Part shown: positions 1 to 7,659 of the stretch, one piece after another
How positions within the stretch are numbered: the first letter of the stretch is position 1
Layout of the letters: every line of letters begins with the position of its first letter
DNA from: SAR86 cluster bacterium
Lineage (GTDB): Bacteria > Pseudomonadota > Gammaproteobacteria > Magnimaribacterales > Magnimaribacteraceae
Length of the DNA: 64,000 nucleotides
Reading direction: 5' to 3'
NCBI GenBank assembly: GCA_023703575.1
Contig: CP097969.1
Span: forward strand, 62,001 to 126,000
The notes under the pieces: generated by a model
Told to the model about the DNA's origin: nothing
Seen by the model: only the letters and a program-made list of their open reading frames with translations
Database searches by the model: none
Translations under genes and position numbers: made by a program

Positions 1-1388
1 AGGATATCCCAAGGAGGTTTGAATCCTATGGATGGGAAGTTATACCGAATATCGACGGACATAATTTCGAAGAAATAGATCAGGCTATCATTAAAGCAAA
101 ATCTAATGATGAAAAGCCTACTCTGATATGTTGCAAGACGGTTATTGGAAAAGGATCGCCAAATATTTCAGGCACAGCGGCCGCACATGGAGCCATTTTA
201 GACCCTGATGAGATTGATTTAACTAGAAAAGAATTAAATTGGCTCAGTGATCCTTTTGATATACCAAAAGAAGTGTATGAGGACTGGGACGCAAGAAATG
301 CAGGAAATCAGAAAGAGGAAGACTGGAATAAAATATTTGAAGAATATGCTTCAGAAAATCCAGAATTATCTAGTGAATTAAAAAGGTTGATCGCAGGTGA
401 TTTACCAGATCGAATCGAGAATAGTATCTATACTTTCATTGAAGAAGTTCAAAAGGATCTACCCAAGATGGCAACAAGAGTTTCTTCTCAAAAAGTCTTG
501 AATATTCTGGGTCCTCTCATTCCAGAATTATTAGGCGGATCAGCAGACCTTACAGGCTCAAATAATACAAATTGGGATGGAACTAAAGAAATTAGAGCGA
601 ATGATTTTTCTGGAAACTATATTAACTATGGCGTCAGAGAGTTCGGAATGACCGGTATTATGAATGGTTTAGTTTTGCATGGTGGTATAAAAGCCTACGG
701 GGGAACTTTTTTAACATTCTTAGATTATGCTAGAAACGCAGTAAGAATGGCTGCTTTAATGAAGATACAGACAATACTTGTCTATTCTCATGATTCAATA
801 GGAGTTGGAGAAGATGGCCCTACCCATCAACCTATTGAACATTTAACAAGCTTAAGGACTACTCCTAATCTAGAGACATGGAGGCCTTGCGATACTTCTG
901 AAACAGCTATTTCTTGGCTAGCTGCTCTGGAAAATACTGATAAACCCACGGCACTAATACTGTCTAGACAAGGGCTTCCAAACTTCGAAAGAAGTAAAGA
1001 GCAAGTTGATTCTATTAAGAAAGGTGCCTACATAATTTGGGAGCCTGAAGTAGAACCTGAACTAATTTTCATCGCTACTGGTTCAGAAGTAGAGCTTGCA
1101 ATGTCAGTGGCCGAGGAAGTGAAAGACAGGACTTCAGTTAGAGTTGTTTCGATGCCCTGTACAGAAAGATTTGATTCTCAATCGGAAGATTACAAAGAAT
1201 CTATTCTTGGTAAAGGGATTAAAAGAGTTGCTATTGAGGCTTCACAATCTGACTGGTGGAGAAAATATGTTGGACTTGAAGGGGATGTTATAGGAATGGA
1301 TTCCTTCGGTGAATCAGCTCCAGGAAATATACTTTTTGAGCATTTTGGATTTACGAAAGAACAAATTATTTCAAAACTCGGTCTGTAG
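1..1388 (+). CDS. tkt: transketolase, C-terminal part (5' end outside window)
   Basis: This gene transfers two-carbon ketol units between sugar phosphates in the pentose phosphate pathway, using thiamine diphosphate. The frame is open from base 3 and reads RRFESYGWEV before the first ATG at 273, so the coding region enters from outside the window; about 200 N-terminal residues are missing. Visible motifs are AHGAILDP, SADLTGSNNT, REFGMTGIMNG (with the catalytic Glu of the pyrimidine domain), the His-containing EDGPTHQPIEHL and SRQGLPNF. The stop is followed after 2 bases by pgk, so the two are probably co-transcribed. Downstream pgk and fba give a sugar-phosphate operon like tkt-pgk-fba clusters in other proteobacteria, here without epd/gap. 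Confidence 0.96.
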   Translation, partial: DIPRRFESYGWEVIPNIDGHNFEEIDQAIIKAKSNDEKPTLICCKTVIGKGSPNISGTAAAHGAILDPDEIDLTRKELNWLSDPFDIPKEVYEDWDARNAGNQKEEDWNKIFEEYASENPELSSELKRLIAGDLPDRIENSIYTFIEEVQKDLPKMATRVSSQKVLNILGPLIPELLGGSADLTGSNNTNWDGTKEIRANDFSGNYINYGVREFGMTGIMNGLVLHGGIKAYGGTFLTFLDYARNAVRMAALMKIQTILVYSHDSIGVGEDGPTHQPIEHLTSLRTTPNLETWRPCDTSETAISWLAALENTDKPTALILSRQGLPNFERSKEQVDSIKKGAYIIWEPEVEPELIFIATGSEVELAMSVAEEVKDRTSVRVVSMPCTERFDSQSEDYKESILGKGIKRVAIEASQSDWWRKYVGLEGDVIGMDSFGESAPGNILFEHFGFTKEQIISKLGL

Positions 1389-1390
1389 AA

Positions 1391-2545
1391 ATGCAATATA
1401 AAAGTCTTAACGAGGTAGACTTAAGCAACAAGACTGTTTTATTACGATCAGATCTTAATACTCCCATTGAAAATGGTTTAGTTACTAATAATGAACGGAT
1501 CCTCAGATCACTACCGACCCTAAATTTTATTATTGATGCTGGTGCTAGATTAGTAATCATGAGTCATTTAGGCAGGCCAGAAGAGAATGACAAATTTCAA
1601 GAGGAATTTTCTCTATTACCGGTCGTTAATGAAATAGAGAACTTATTAAATAAAAAAATTATGTTTTATAACTTAGGTGAGTTCGAAAAATTAGATAAAA
1701 TCCCAAAAATTTCAGTTATTGAAAATACTCGATTTTGTATTGGTGAGAAGTCTAATGATATAGATTTATCAAAGAGATTGGCCGGACTAGGAGATTTAAT
1801 TGTAATGGATGCATTTGCCACTTCACATAGAGCTCATGCCTCTACTGCAGGTGTAATAACTTTTTCTAATGATGCATGTGCAGGTTTATTGTTAGATGAG
1901 GAATTAAATGCTTTATCGAGAGTAAAAGAAAACTCGAAAAATTCAGTAGCAATTCTTGGCGGTGCAAAAATATCTACTAAACTTACTCTTATAGATTCCC
2001 TATCTAAATCCATGGATAAGATTATCTTAGGAGGAGGAATAGCTAACACCCTCATAGCAGCAAAGGGCAATGAAGTTGGTAAGTCTTTAGTTGAAGAGTC
2101 GATGCTACCAGAAGCAGCAAAACTGTTAAAAAATCCTAAAATAATAGTTCCTCATCTCGTTATAGTTTCGGATAATCCTGACAACCCTGGCAGACTTACC
2201 TCTATAGATTCTATAGAAAAAAACGAAGCAATTTTTGATGTTTCACCTGAATCGTATGCGGATTTGGAGACAATTTTAATGAATGCGGGAACTATTCTGT
2301 GGAATGGCCCGCTTGGATTCTTTGAAAAGGAAAATTTTGATAAGGGTACAATAAAAATAGCTAAAATGATTTGTTCCTCAAAGGCCTTTTCAGTTGCCGG
2401 AGGAGGCGATACCATCGCTGCTGCACAAAAGGCTGGAGTCTTGGGCAAACTGGATTATGTTTCTACAGCAGGTGGGGCATTCTTAGAATTTATGGAAGGA
2501 AAAAAACTTCCTGGAGTTGAGGCTTTGATAAATAAAGTAAATTAA
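1391..2545 (+). CDS. pgk: phosphoglycerate kinase
   Basis: It interconverts 1,3-bisphosphoglycerate plus ADP and 3-phosphoglycerate plus ATP in cytosolic glycolysis and gluconeogenesis. The 384-residue product has normal family length (about 385-400). Seen motifs: LRSDLNTP near residue 19 (substrate-binding Asp and Asn), SHLGRP, RAHAST, GGAKISTK, LGGGIANT, LWNGPLGFFE, the nucleotide loop GGGDTIAAA, and the C-terminal STAGGAFLEFMEGKKLPG. The ATG lies 2 bases after the transketolase stop and 20 bases before the fba ATG, which supports a single transcript. Nothing in the sequence suggests loss of function. Confidence 0.97.
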   Translation: MQYKSLNEVDLSNKTVLLRSDLNTPIENGLVTNNERILRSLPTLNFIIDAGARLVIMSHLGRPEENDKFQEEFSLLPVVNEIENLLNKKIMFYNLGEFEKLDKIPKISVIENTRFCIGEKSNDIDLSKRLAGLGDLIVMDAFATSHRAHASTAGVITFSNDACAGLLLDEELNALSRVKENSKNSVAILGGAKISTKLTLIDSLSKSMDKIILGGGIANTLIAAKGNEVGKSLVEESMLPEAAKLLKNPKIIVPHLVIVSDNPDNPGRLTSIDSIEKNEAIFDVSPESYADLETILMNAGTILWNGPLGFFEKENFDKGTIKIAKMICSSKAFSVAGGGDTIAAAQKAGVLGKLDYVSTAGGAFLEFMEGKKLPGVEALINKVN

Positions 2546-2565
2546 ACTTATAAGTGGAGAGAAAA

Positions 2566-3576
2566 ATGAATTTTAGTAGTTTAAGTGAAATAGCAAGTTA
2601 CATAGTTTCAGATGGAAAAGGGATACTTGCTGCTGATGAAAGCAATCCTACGTGCACCAAACGATTTGATTCAATAGGAGTAGAGTCAACCGAGGATAAT
2701 AGAAGAGACTATAGAGAGTTACTTTTTAGATCTGAAGGCATGAAAGGAAACATAGGAGGAGTAATATTATTTGATGAGACTATACGTCAAAATGCCGCTG
2801 ATGGTACTTCATTGGTAGATATTATAACTAGCCAAGGTTCCATACCAGGTATCAAGGTTGATAAAGGTCTGCAACAAATAGGTGATACCGAGGAGAGTCT
2901 TACACAGGGATTAGAGGGTCTTGATGAAAGACTAAAAGAATACTATGAAATTGGTGCTAAGTTTACTAAGTGGAGAGCAGTTATTAGCATTGGAAAAGGC
3001 ATGCCCTCCTCTGAGGCTATTTCGGCTAATATGGAAGCTCTTGCTGAATATGCAAAAATTGTTCAAAACAATAATATGGTTCCAATGGTAGAGCCTGAAG
3101 TATTGATGGATGGAAACCATTCAATAGATGATTGTTTCGAGGCAACTTCCCGTTGCTTAGATACTCTATTTGCTTGCCTTTTGGATAAAGAAGTAGATAT
3201 AAAAGGAACTATTTTAAAACCTAATATGGTTACATCTGGATCTAATAATTCTGATAAGGCCAATGTTGAGAAGGTTGCACAAAAGACTATTGATTGTCTG
3301 AAGGCTTACGTACCTGATGACTTACCAGGCGTTACATTTTTATCAGGTGGACAGTCTGATATAGACGCCACCGCCCACTTGGATGCAATGAACAAGATCG
3401 GAGGATTTAATTGGAAACTAAGTTTCTCTTATGGGAGGGCACTTCAACAACCTGCACTAAAGGCCTGGATGGGTAAGAAAGAAAATGCAATTCTGGCTCA
3501 ACAGGCCCTATCTCACAGAGCGTTGATGAATAAGCTTGCTTCTGAAGGCAAGTGGGATATTTCTCTAGAAAACTAA
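2566..3576 (+). CDS. fba: fructose-bisphosphate aldolase, class I
   Basis: It cleaves fructose-1,6-bisphosphate to dihydroxyacetone phosphate and glyceraldehyde-3-phosphate through a lysine Schiff base. The 336-residue protein carries class I signatures: GILAADESNPTCTKRF near the start, KWRAVISIG, VEPEVLMDG, the Schiff-base region GTILKPNMV, FLSGGQS, and RALQQPALKAWMGK. A GTG at 2554 is in frame, but GGAG at 2556-2559 is well spaced for the ATG at 2566, so that start is chosen. Many gammaproteobacteria have a metal-dependent class II enzyme at this position behind pgk; here a class I, eukaryote-like aldolase sits there. dtd follows directly. Confidence 0.95.
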   Translation: MNFSSLSEIASYIVSDGKGILAADESNPTCTKRFDSIGVESTEDNRRDYRELLFRSEGMKGNIGGVILFDETIRQNAADGTSLVDIITSQGSIPGIKVDKGLQQIGDTEESLTQGLEGLDERLKEYYEIGAKFTKWRAVISIGKGMPSSEAISANMEALAEYAKIVQNNNMVPMVEPEVLMDGNHSIDDCFEATSRCLDTLFACLLDKEVDIKGTILKPNMVTSGSNNSDKANVEKVAQKTIDCLKAYVPDDLPGVTFLSGGQSDIDATAHLDAMNKIGGFNWKLSFSYGRALQQPALKAWMGKKENAILAQQALSHRALMNKLASEGKWDISLEN

Positions 3577-4014
3577 TTGAAACTTCTCATTCAAAGAGTT
3601 TCAACTGCATCAGTTGAAGTTGATAATCAAATTGTCAGTTCAATTCAGCAAGGAGTTATGGCACTTGTAGGTTTTGATAAACACGATAACACGGAGAGTT
3701 TAGTATCTATGGCCGATAAGCTATTAAATTTTAAAATCTTCAATGATCATAATGGAAAAATATCTAGAAGTATCTTAGAGACAAATCATCAGTTATTAGT
3801 TGTTCCTCAAGTAACTTTGTCTGTTGCAACAAATAAGGGAAGCAAACCTAGTTTTTCAAAAGCAGCAGACCCCAAAAGAAGCTTTCATTTCTTTCAAGAG
3901 TTTATTGACATAATAAGAAGAAAGAAAATTGAATGTGAGATAGGTAGCTTTGGTTCAGACATGTCAGTACGGTTAGTAAATGACGGACCAGTTACATTTT
4001 GGTTTGAAAATTAA
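3577..4014 (+). CDS. dtd: D-aminoacyl-tRNA deacylase
   Basis: DTD hydrolyses D-amino acids (and glycine mischarged on tRNA-Ala) from tRNA, a proofreading step. The 145-residue product has normal length and aligns end to end: MKLLIQRVSTASVEV, GVMALVGF, the RPSFS-like loop as KPSFSKAA, and the C-terminal cross-subunit motif NDGPVTFW with the Gly-Pro pair. The other active-site motif, usually SQFTL, reads PQVTL here, so the Ser is Pro and the Phe is Val while Gln and Thr-Leu remain. The start is an unusual TTG directly abutting the fba stop, implying translational coupling. The family call is firm; whether the altered motif changes activity is unknown. Confidence 0.9.
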   Translation: MKLLIQRVSTASVEVDNQIVSSIQQGVMALVGFDKHDNTESLVSMADKLLNFKIFNDHNGKISRSILETNHQLLVVPQVTLSVATNKGSKPSFSKAADPKRSFHFFQEFIDIIRRKKIECEIGSFGSDMSVRLVNDGPVTFWFEN

Positions 4015-4023
4015 TTCCAATTA

Positions 4024-5205
4024 TTAACTCATTCTATCAAGTACCCTCGGTAGAGCTCTAATGTATTGTTTTACATCTGCTATTTTGCCAGTACTTACTC
4101 GAGACCAATTTACATAGTCTTGATATATTCCTCTAATAAGCACTTTTTCCTTTTCCATTTCTTTTCTAAATTCTTCTGCGTTCAAAGATCCAAGATCTAC
4201 GTACATGAAATTGGTGCTTGTTGATAAGGGTTTCAGGCCATTTTCTTTAACAGCATCTTGCAGCATATCTCTCGCTTCGACGATTTTTTCCTTTGAGTAT
4301 TTTAAAAATTTCTCATCATTATATGAAGCTATAGCGGCAGCTACTCCCGCCTGATTTAAGGAGTAATCACCTAAACCGAAAGAGGATATCTTCTCTATCA
4401 TTTCCGGATCTGCAATCAAATAACCTACCCTCATTCCGGCAAGTCCGTAGATTTTAGAGAAAGTTCTTGCAACTACTACGTTGTAACCTTCTTTTATCAA
4501 AGGAATCATAGTATTTGCATCAGGATCATCTGTTAACTCGTTATAAGCCTCATCAATTAATACAATCGTTTTCTTTGATGCTTTTTTACAGAAAGACTTA
4601 AGTGCTTTTGGAGAGAGGGGAAGACCCGTAGGATTATTTGGATTCGTAACCTGAACCATCCCAGTAGTTGAAGTAATATTGTTATACATATTATCGAGGT
4701 CAATTGCTAAATCAGATGTTTTATCTAATCTTTTAATCCCATACTCACTATTCATACTCCCCATCTTTGATGTTGTGTCCCAAAAAAGGTCGGGACCTAA
4801 TATATGTCCTTCTTGAGTAACTTTTGTTGCTAGCCATTGTAAAGGTGCACTAGAACCGGAGCCTATGATTATATGCTCTGGTGTAACATTATTCCTTTCG
4901 GCGATCATCTCCTTAAGTCTTGGTACTTCTTGCACATAGTAAGAGCCCATTTTTATGGCCTCTTCCATAGCTCTCAGAGCTAACGGACTTGGACCATATG
5001 GATTCTCATTAGCATTCAATTTCGCTACTCCAAATGCAGGACCATAACTAATATTTGATGCATTACTGGGTACTATCCTTGGAATACTGCCTATTACACT
5101 ATTCGTTTTTGAACTCTGACCTATTACTGGTGAAGCTATAACTGAGCCAGCTGTAAATAAAGCTCCTTTCAATAATGTTCTTCTCGATATTGCATTATTT
5201 TTCAT
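4024..5205 (-). CDS. Tat-exported PLP-dependent aminotransferase, HisC-like
   Basis: This is a class I/II (fold type I) aminotransferase resembling histidinol-phosphate aminotransferase, but it starts with a twin-arginine signal: SRRTLLKG followed by a hydrophobic stretch and a small-residue cleavage region. Aminotransferase motifs are LNANENPYGPSP, NPNNPTGLPLS, LIDEAYNEL and the PLP-lysine region RTFSKIYGLAGMRVGY. The ATG at 5205 is chosen because an AGGAG box lies just upstream and it places the Arg pair correctly; the longer frame from 5250 would bury the signal. Tat export fits a protein that must bind PLP in the cytoplasm. The permease gene ends 11 bases upstream and the tatABC genes are nearby. 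The substrate is unknown; true HisC is cytoplasmic. Confidence 0.87.
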   Translation of the reverse strand: MKNNAISRRTLLKGALFTAGSVIASPVIGQSSKTNSVIGSIPRIVPSNASNISYGPAFGVAKLNANENPYGPSPLALRAMEEAIKMGSYYVQEVPRLKEMIAERNNVTPEHIIIGSGSSAPLQWLATKVTQEGHILGPDLFWDTTSKMGSMNSEYGIKRLDKTSDLAIDLDNMYNNITSTTGMVQVTNPNNPTGLPLSPKALKSFCKKASKKTIVLIDEAYNELTDDPDANTMIPLIKEGYNVVVARTFSKIYGLAGMRVGYLIADPEMIEKISSFGLGDYSLNQAGVAAAIASYNDEKFLKYSKEKIVEARDMLQDAVKENGLKPLSTSTNFMYVDLGSLNAEEFRKEMEKEKVLIRGIYQDYVNWSRVSTGKIADVKQYIRALPRVLDRMS

Positions 5206-5216
5206 ATTTTCTCCTG

Positions 5217-6062
5217 TTAAATTATTGACGAGGAAAGACTTGCTTTCCAAAACATTCCTGACGAGACAAAAAGCAAATAAAGACCAAAAAGTCTTTTTAA
5301 TTTATTCTCTTCAAGATTATGAGCCCATTCGACTCCTATCGGTGCAGTTAAAATAGACACTAGACTTATTATCAATACAGCTGGAATATTAATAAAGCCC
5401 AGTGACCCAAAAGGGAGGTCTGTTTTGTTGAAGCCTAAAACGAGAAAACCTAAAGCACCAACTAAACCAATGATTAAACCAACACCTGAAGCGGTTGCGA
5501 CTGCTTGATAAATTGGTCTTTTACAGATAGACATTGTTATTACGGTTATTGTACCGCCAGCAATTCCAAGTAGTGCAGAAAAACCTCCGAGGAATGAAAC
5601 TAGACCGGCACGGGCAAACCCAACAGGCATATCTCTTTGTTTCATAGCAGTTTGGTCCAATATTTTGGGGAAGAGGAAGTAGATTCCATAGAATAGTACT
5701 CCCCAAGCAAATATTAAATATAATTCTTCAGCTTGAGAGTATGAAGCAATAAAAATTCCAATAACAACACCTACAACGAGCCATGGTGCCCATTCCTTCA
5801 AAACTGAAAAATCAACGGCACCTTTTTTATTGTGAGATATAAGTGCTCTTGCTGATGAAAATATAATACAAGCAAGAGAAGTTCCTACAGCCACAAATAT
5901 TAGATTTTCAGATTCGATATCTAGTATCGTAAAAAGTAAGACAAGAGCAGGGACTACTGCAAATCCGCCGCCATTTCCAAAAAGGCCTGCTGTCAGCCCA
6001 GCCACGGCACCGGCAGTTATAAGTAAAACTATTAATCCAAAAATTTCCAAAGGTTGCTCCAA
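5217..6062 (-). CDS. TauE/SafE (DUF81) family membrane permease
   Basis: It is an integral inner-membrane protein of 281 residues with about eight hydrophobic segments. The TauE/SafE pattern of two repeated halves is visible: a Gly-rich GLTAGLFGNGGGFAVVPAL near the N-terminus and GFSALLGIAGGTITV in the second half. Members export or import sulfur-containing or organic anions such as sulfite or sulfoacetate; the substrate here cannot be read from sequence. The longest frame starts at a TTG (6062), and a second in-frame TTG lies at 6050, so the exact start is uncertain. The stop is 11 bases before the aminotransferase ATG, suggesting co-transcription and perhaps a shared substrate pathway. Confidence 0.85.
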   Translation of the reverse strand: MEQPLEIFGLIVLLITAGAVAGLTAGLFGNGGGFAVVPALVLLFTILDIESENLIFVAVGTSLACIIFSSARALISHNKKGAVDFSVLKEWAPWLVVGVVIGIFIASYSQAEELYLIFAWGVLFYGIYFLFPKILDQTAMKQRDMPVGFARAGLVSFLGGFSALLGIAGGTITVITMSICKRPIYQAVATASGVGLIIGLVGALGFLVLGFNKTDLPFGSLGFINIPAVLIISLVSILTAPIGVEWAHNLEENKLKRLFGLYLLFVSSGMFWKASLSSSII

Positions 6063-6121
6063 ACACGCTTATATTGATGCAATCTACATGCCATAAATCT
6101 TTCTCTATATGAATTATTTAG

Positions 6122-6154
6122 GGTCATAAGAGTACCTTCTCGAAAAGAATGACC
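6122..6154. repeat. inverted repeat between tatC and the permease gene
   Basis: GGTCAT at 6122-6127 is matched by ATGACC at 6149-6154. The hairpin would lie in the leader of the permease transcript or behind tatC. On the minus strand it is not followed by a T-run, so it is not a convincing intrinsic terminator for the tat operon; on the plus strand TTTTAT follows, but no plus-strand gene ends there. It may be an attenuating or stabilising structure. Confidence 0.3.
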
Positions 6155-6176
6155 TTTTATGAGGCTATTTTGCAAT

Positions 6177-6920
6177 CTATTCTCCTTCTTTTTTATCTTC
6201 TGTAACTGTTCTGCTTTCTAAAATTAATTTAGATATTAACAGGCCTAATTCAAAAAGAAGCCAAGCCGGCACTGCAAGCAAAGTTTGAGAAATTACATCT
6301 GGAGGAGTTATTAGCATTCCAACTACAAAGCATCCTACTATTATGTAAGGTCTTTTTTTAGATAAGCTTGCTGATGTAGATACGCCACTCCAAATTAAAA
6401 GAAATATTAAAATAGGGATTTCGAATGCAATCGCAAAAGCTAACATCATTCCTAGAACGAAACCTAGGTAACTATTAATATCTGTCATAACCAAAACACC
6501 TTCTGGAGCTGACGAAGTAAAGAAGCTAAAGACAATTGGTAAAATTAGAAAATAGGTAAAGACAATACCTAAATAGAAAAGTACGACACTTGAAAATAAC
6601 AAAGAGAAGCTCAGATTCTTTTCTTGTTTGTACAAAGCTGGCGCTATGAACCCCCATATTTGAGAAAAAAAATAAGGCATGGAAATCATCAGTGAAACAA
6701 ATAGAGTTAATTTTAGAGGCGCAAGGAATGGAGATGCTACTTCAGTTGCAATCATGGAAGAATTAGAAGGTAAGAATTTTTGTAAAGGCTCTGCCAAGAA
6801 CTGATAAATGTCATTAGAAAAATAAATGAGTAAAATAAAACAACTAGCTATAGCTGCTATCGACTTAACAAGTCTGACTCTTAGTTCTGTTAGATGATCA
6901 ACAAGAGAGGCTTCTTCCAT
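6177..6920 (-). CDS. tatC: Sec-independent protein translocase subunit TatC
   Basis: TatC is the polytopic core receptor of the twin-arginine translocase and binds the RR motif of folded substrates. The 247 residues match the family length, with six expected membrane spans. Motifs seen are the N-terminal SLVDHLTELRVRLVKS (conserved cytoplasmic Glu in HLxELR), FLAPLKLTL in the first periplasmic loop, GFIAPALYKQEK before span 3, and the Phe/Glu-rich FAIAFEIPI of span 4. It is the last gene of a hisE-tatA-tatB-tatC run with spacings of 4 bases or less. A twin-arginine substrate is encoded just downstream. Confidence 0.96.
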   Translation of the reverse strand: MEEASLVDHLTELRVRLVKSIAAIASCFILLIYFSNDIYQFLAEPLQKFLPSNSSMIATEVASPFLAPLKLTLFVSLMISMPYFFSQIWGFIAPALYKQEKNLSFSLLFSSVVLFYLGIVFTYFLILPIVFSFFTSSAPEGVLVMTDINSYLGFVLGMMLAFAIAFEIPILIFLLIWSGVSTSASLSKKRPYIIVGCFVVGMLITPPDVISQTLLAVPAWLLFELGLLISKLILESRTVTEDKKEGE

Positions 6921-6924
6921 AAGA

Positions 6925-7152
6925 TTATCTTTCTTTAAGATCTTCTAATATTTCTTTATTTTTTTCATCAAGGAGGGCTTCTTCTAGGTTAAGAGTCTTT
7001 GATACTTCTTCCTTAGCATCGTTAAATTGATCTTTTATCTTTCTTACTGTAACAAATATATATTTTAAGACTTCGGGCAATTTTTCTGGACCTATTAGAA
7101 TAATTCCAACAATGAAAATTATTAAAATTTCAAAAAAACCAACGTCGAACAT
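6925..7152 (-). CDS. tatB: Sec-independent protein translocase subunit TatB
   Basis: TatB partners TatC in the substrate receptor complex. The 75-residue protein begins [12 protein letters not shown], the TatB-type start with a Glu inside the single N-terminal membrane helix, followed by the GPEKLPEVLK hinge and a charged amphipathic and coiled-coil helix. It is much shorter than E. coli TatB (about 170 residues), lacking the long C-terminal tail, as is common in compact genomes. The ATG overlaps the tatA stop by one base (TAATG), indicating translational coupling, and tatC starts 4 bases after its stop. Confidence 0.93.
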   Translation of the reverse strand: MFDVGFFEILIIFIVGIILIGPEKLPEVLKYIFVTVRKIKDQFNDAKEEVSKTLNLEEALLDEKNKEILEDLKER

Positions 7153-7313
7153 TATTTTTTATCGTCTTCTTCATCAAGAGTTTTCCTAAAGCTTTTAATT
7201 GTGTTGGCTAAGTCCGAACCCAAATTTTTAATCCTTTTAGTGCCTCCAAATAGAAGTAACACGATTACCAAAATTATCAGTAATTGCCATATGCTAATTC
7301 CGCCTATACCCAT
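7152..7313 (-). CDS. tatA: Sec-independent protein translocase subunit TatA
   Basis: This 53-codon gene is easily missed by length filters. Its product begins [15 protein letters not shown], a TatA-type N-terminus with one membrane helix, then [17 protein letters not shown], the FGxxKIxxLGxDLG-like hinge and amphipathic helix, and a short acidic and basic tail ending in DEEDDKK. TatA multimers form the translocation pore. The Phe-Gly hinge and the small non-polar membrane start distinguish it from the adjacent TatB. Its stop overlaps the tatB ATG by one base, and its ATG directly abuts the hisE stop, so hisE-tatA-tatB-tatC reads as a single operon. Confidence 0.94.
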   Translation of the reverse strand: MGIGGISIWQLLIILVIVLLLFGGTKRIKNLGSDLANTIKSFRKTLDEEDDKK

Positions 7314-7658
7314 TTATTTCTCCTTGTTTTTCTTTCTGGAACTCTTTTCTTTATGCCCTGATGTGCCAAGCCTATTATTTAGTTCCTCTAGAACATCGTC
7401 TATATGAATACCTTCATTTAAAAGTAAGACCATAGTATGAAACCATAAATCTGCGGTTTCATGAATTATTTTTTTATTCTTGTCGACCGTCACGTCATTT
7501 GTTGCTTCTAGCAGTTCGAGTGCCTCTTCGAGCACCTTTTCGTTAATTTTTACCTTGCCTTGATCCAAAAGAGATTTTACATACGAGTCTTTAGATATTG
7601 AGCCAACCCTTTTCTCCATTAAATTGAAGAGCTTTTTGAGTAAGTCTTGTTCGGTCAT
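7314..7658 (-). CDS. hisE: phosphoribosyl-ATP pyrophosphatase
   Basis: HisE hydrolyses phosphoribosyl-ATP to phosphoribosyl-AMP and diphosphate, the second step of histidine synthesis. The product is 114 residues, close to the usual 100-110. The MazG-like helical motifs are present: GSISKDSYVKSLLDQGK, KVLEEALELLEA with its metal-binding glutamates, and HETADLWFHTMVLL with the Glu/Asp pair. A basic tail rich in Lys and Arg ends the protein. hisE next to tatABC is a known proteobacterial arrangement, often with hisI; hisI is not seen here. It starts one base after the ubiB stop region and runs straight into tatA. Confidence 0.93.
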   Translation of the reverse strand: MTEQDLLKKLFNLMEKRVGSISKDSYVKSLLDQGKVKINEKVLEEALELLEATNDVTVDKNKKIIHETADLWFHTMVLLLNEGIHIDDVLEELNNRLGTSGHKEKSSRKKNKEK

Positions 7659-7659
7659 T

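Noticed and set aside
6041-6103. 20-codon ORF in front of the TauE-type permease
   Set aside because: An ATG on the minus strand starts a short peptide overlapping the permease start, but nothing beyond chance supports translation.
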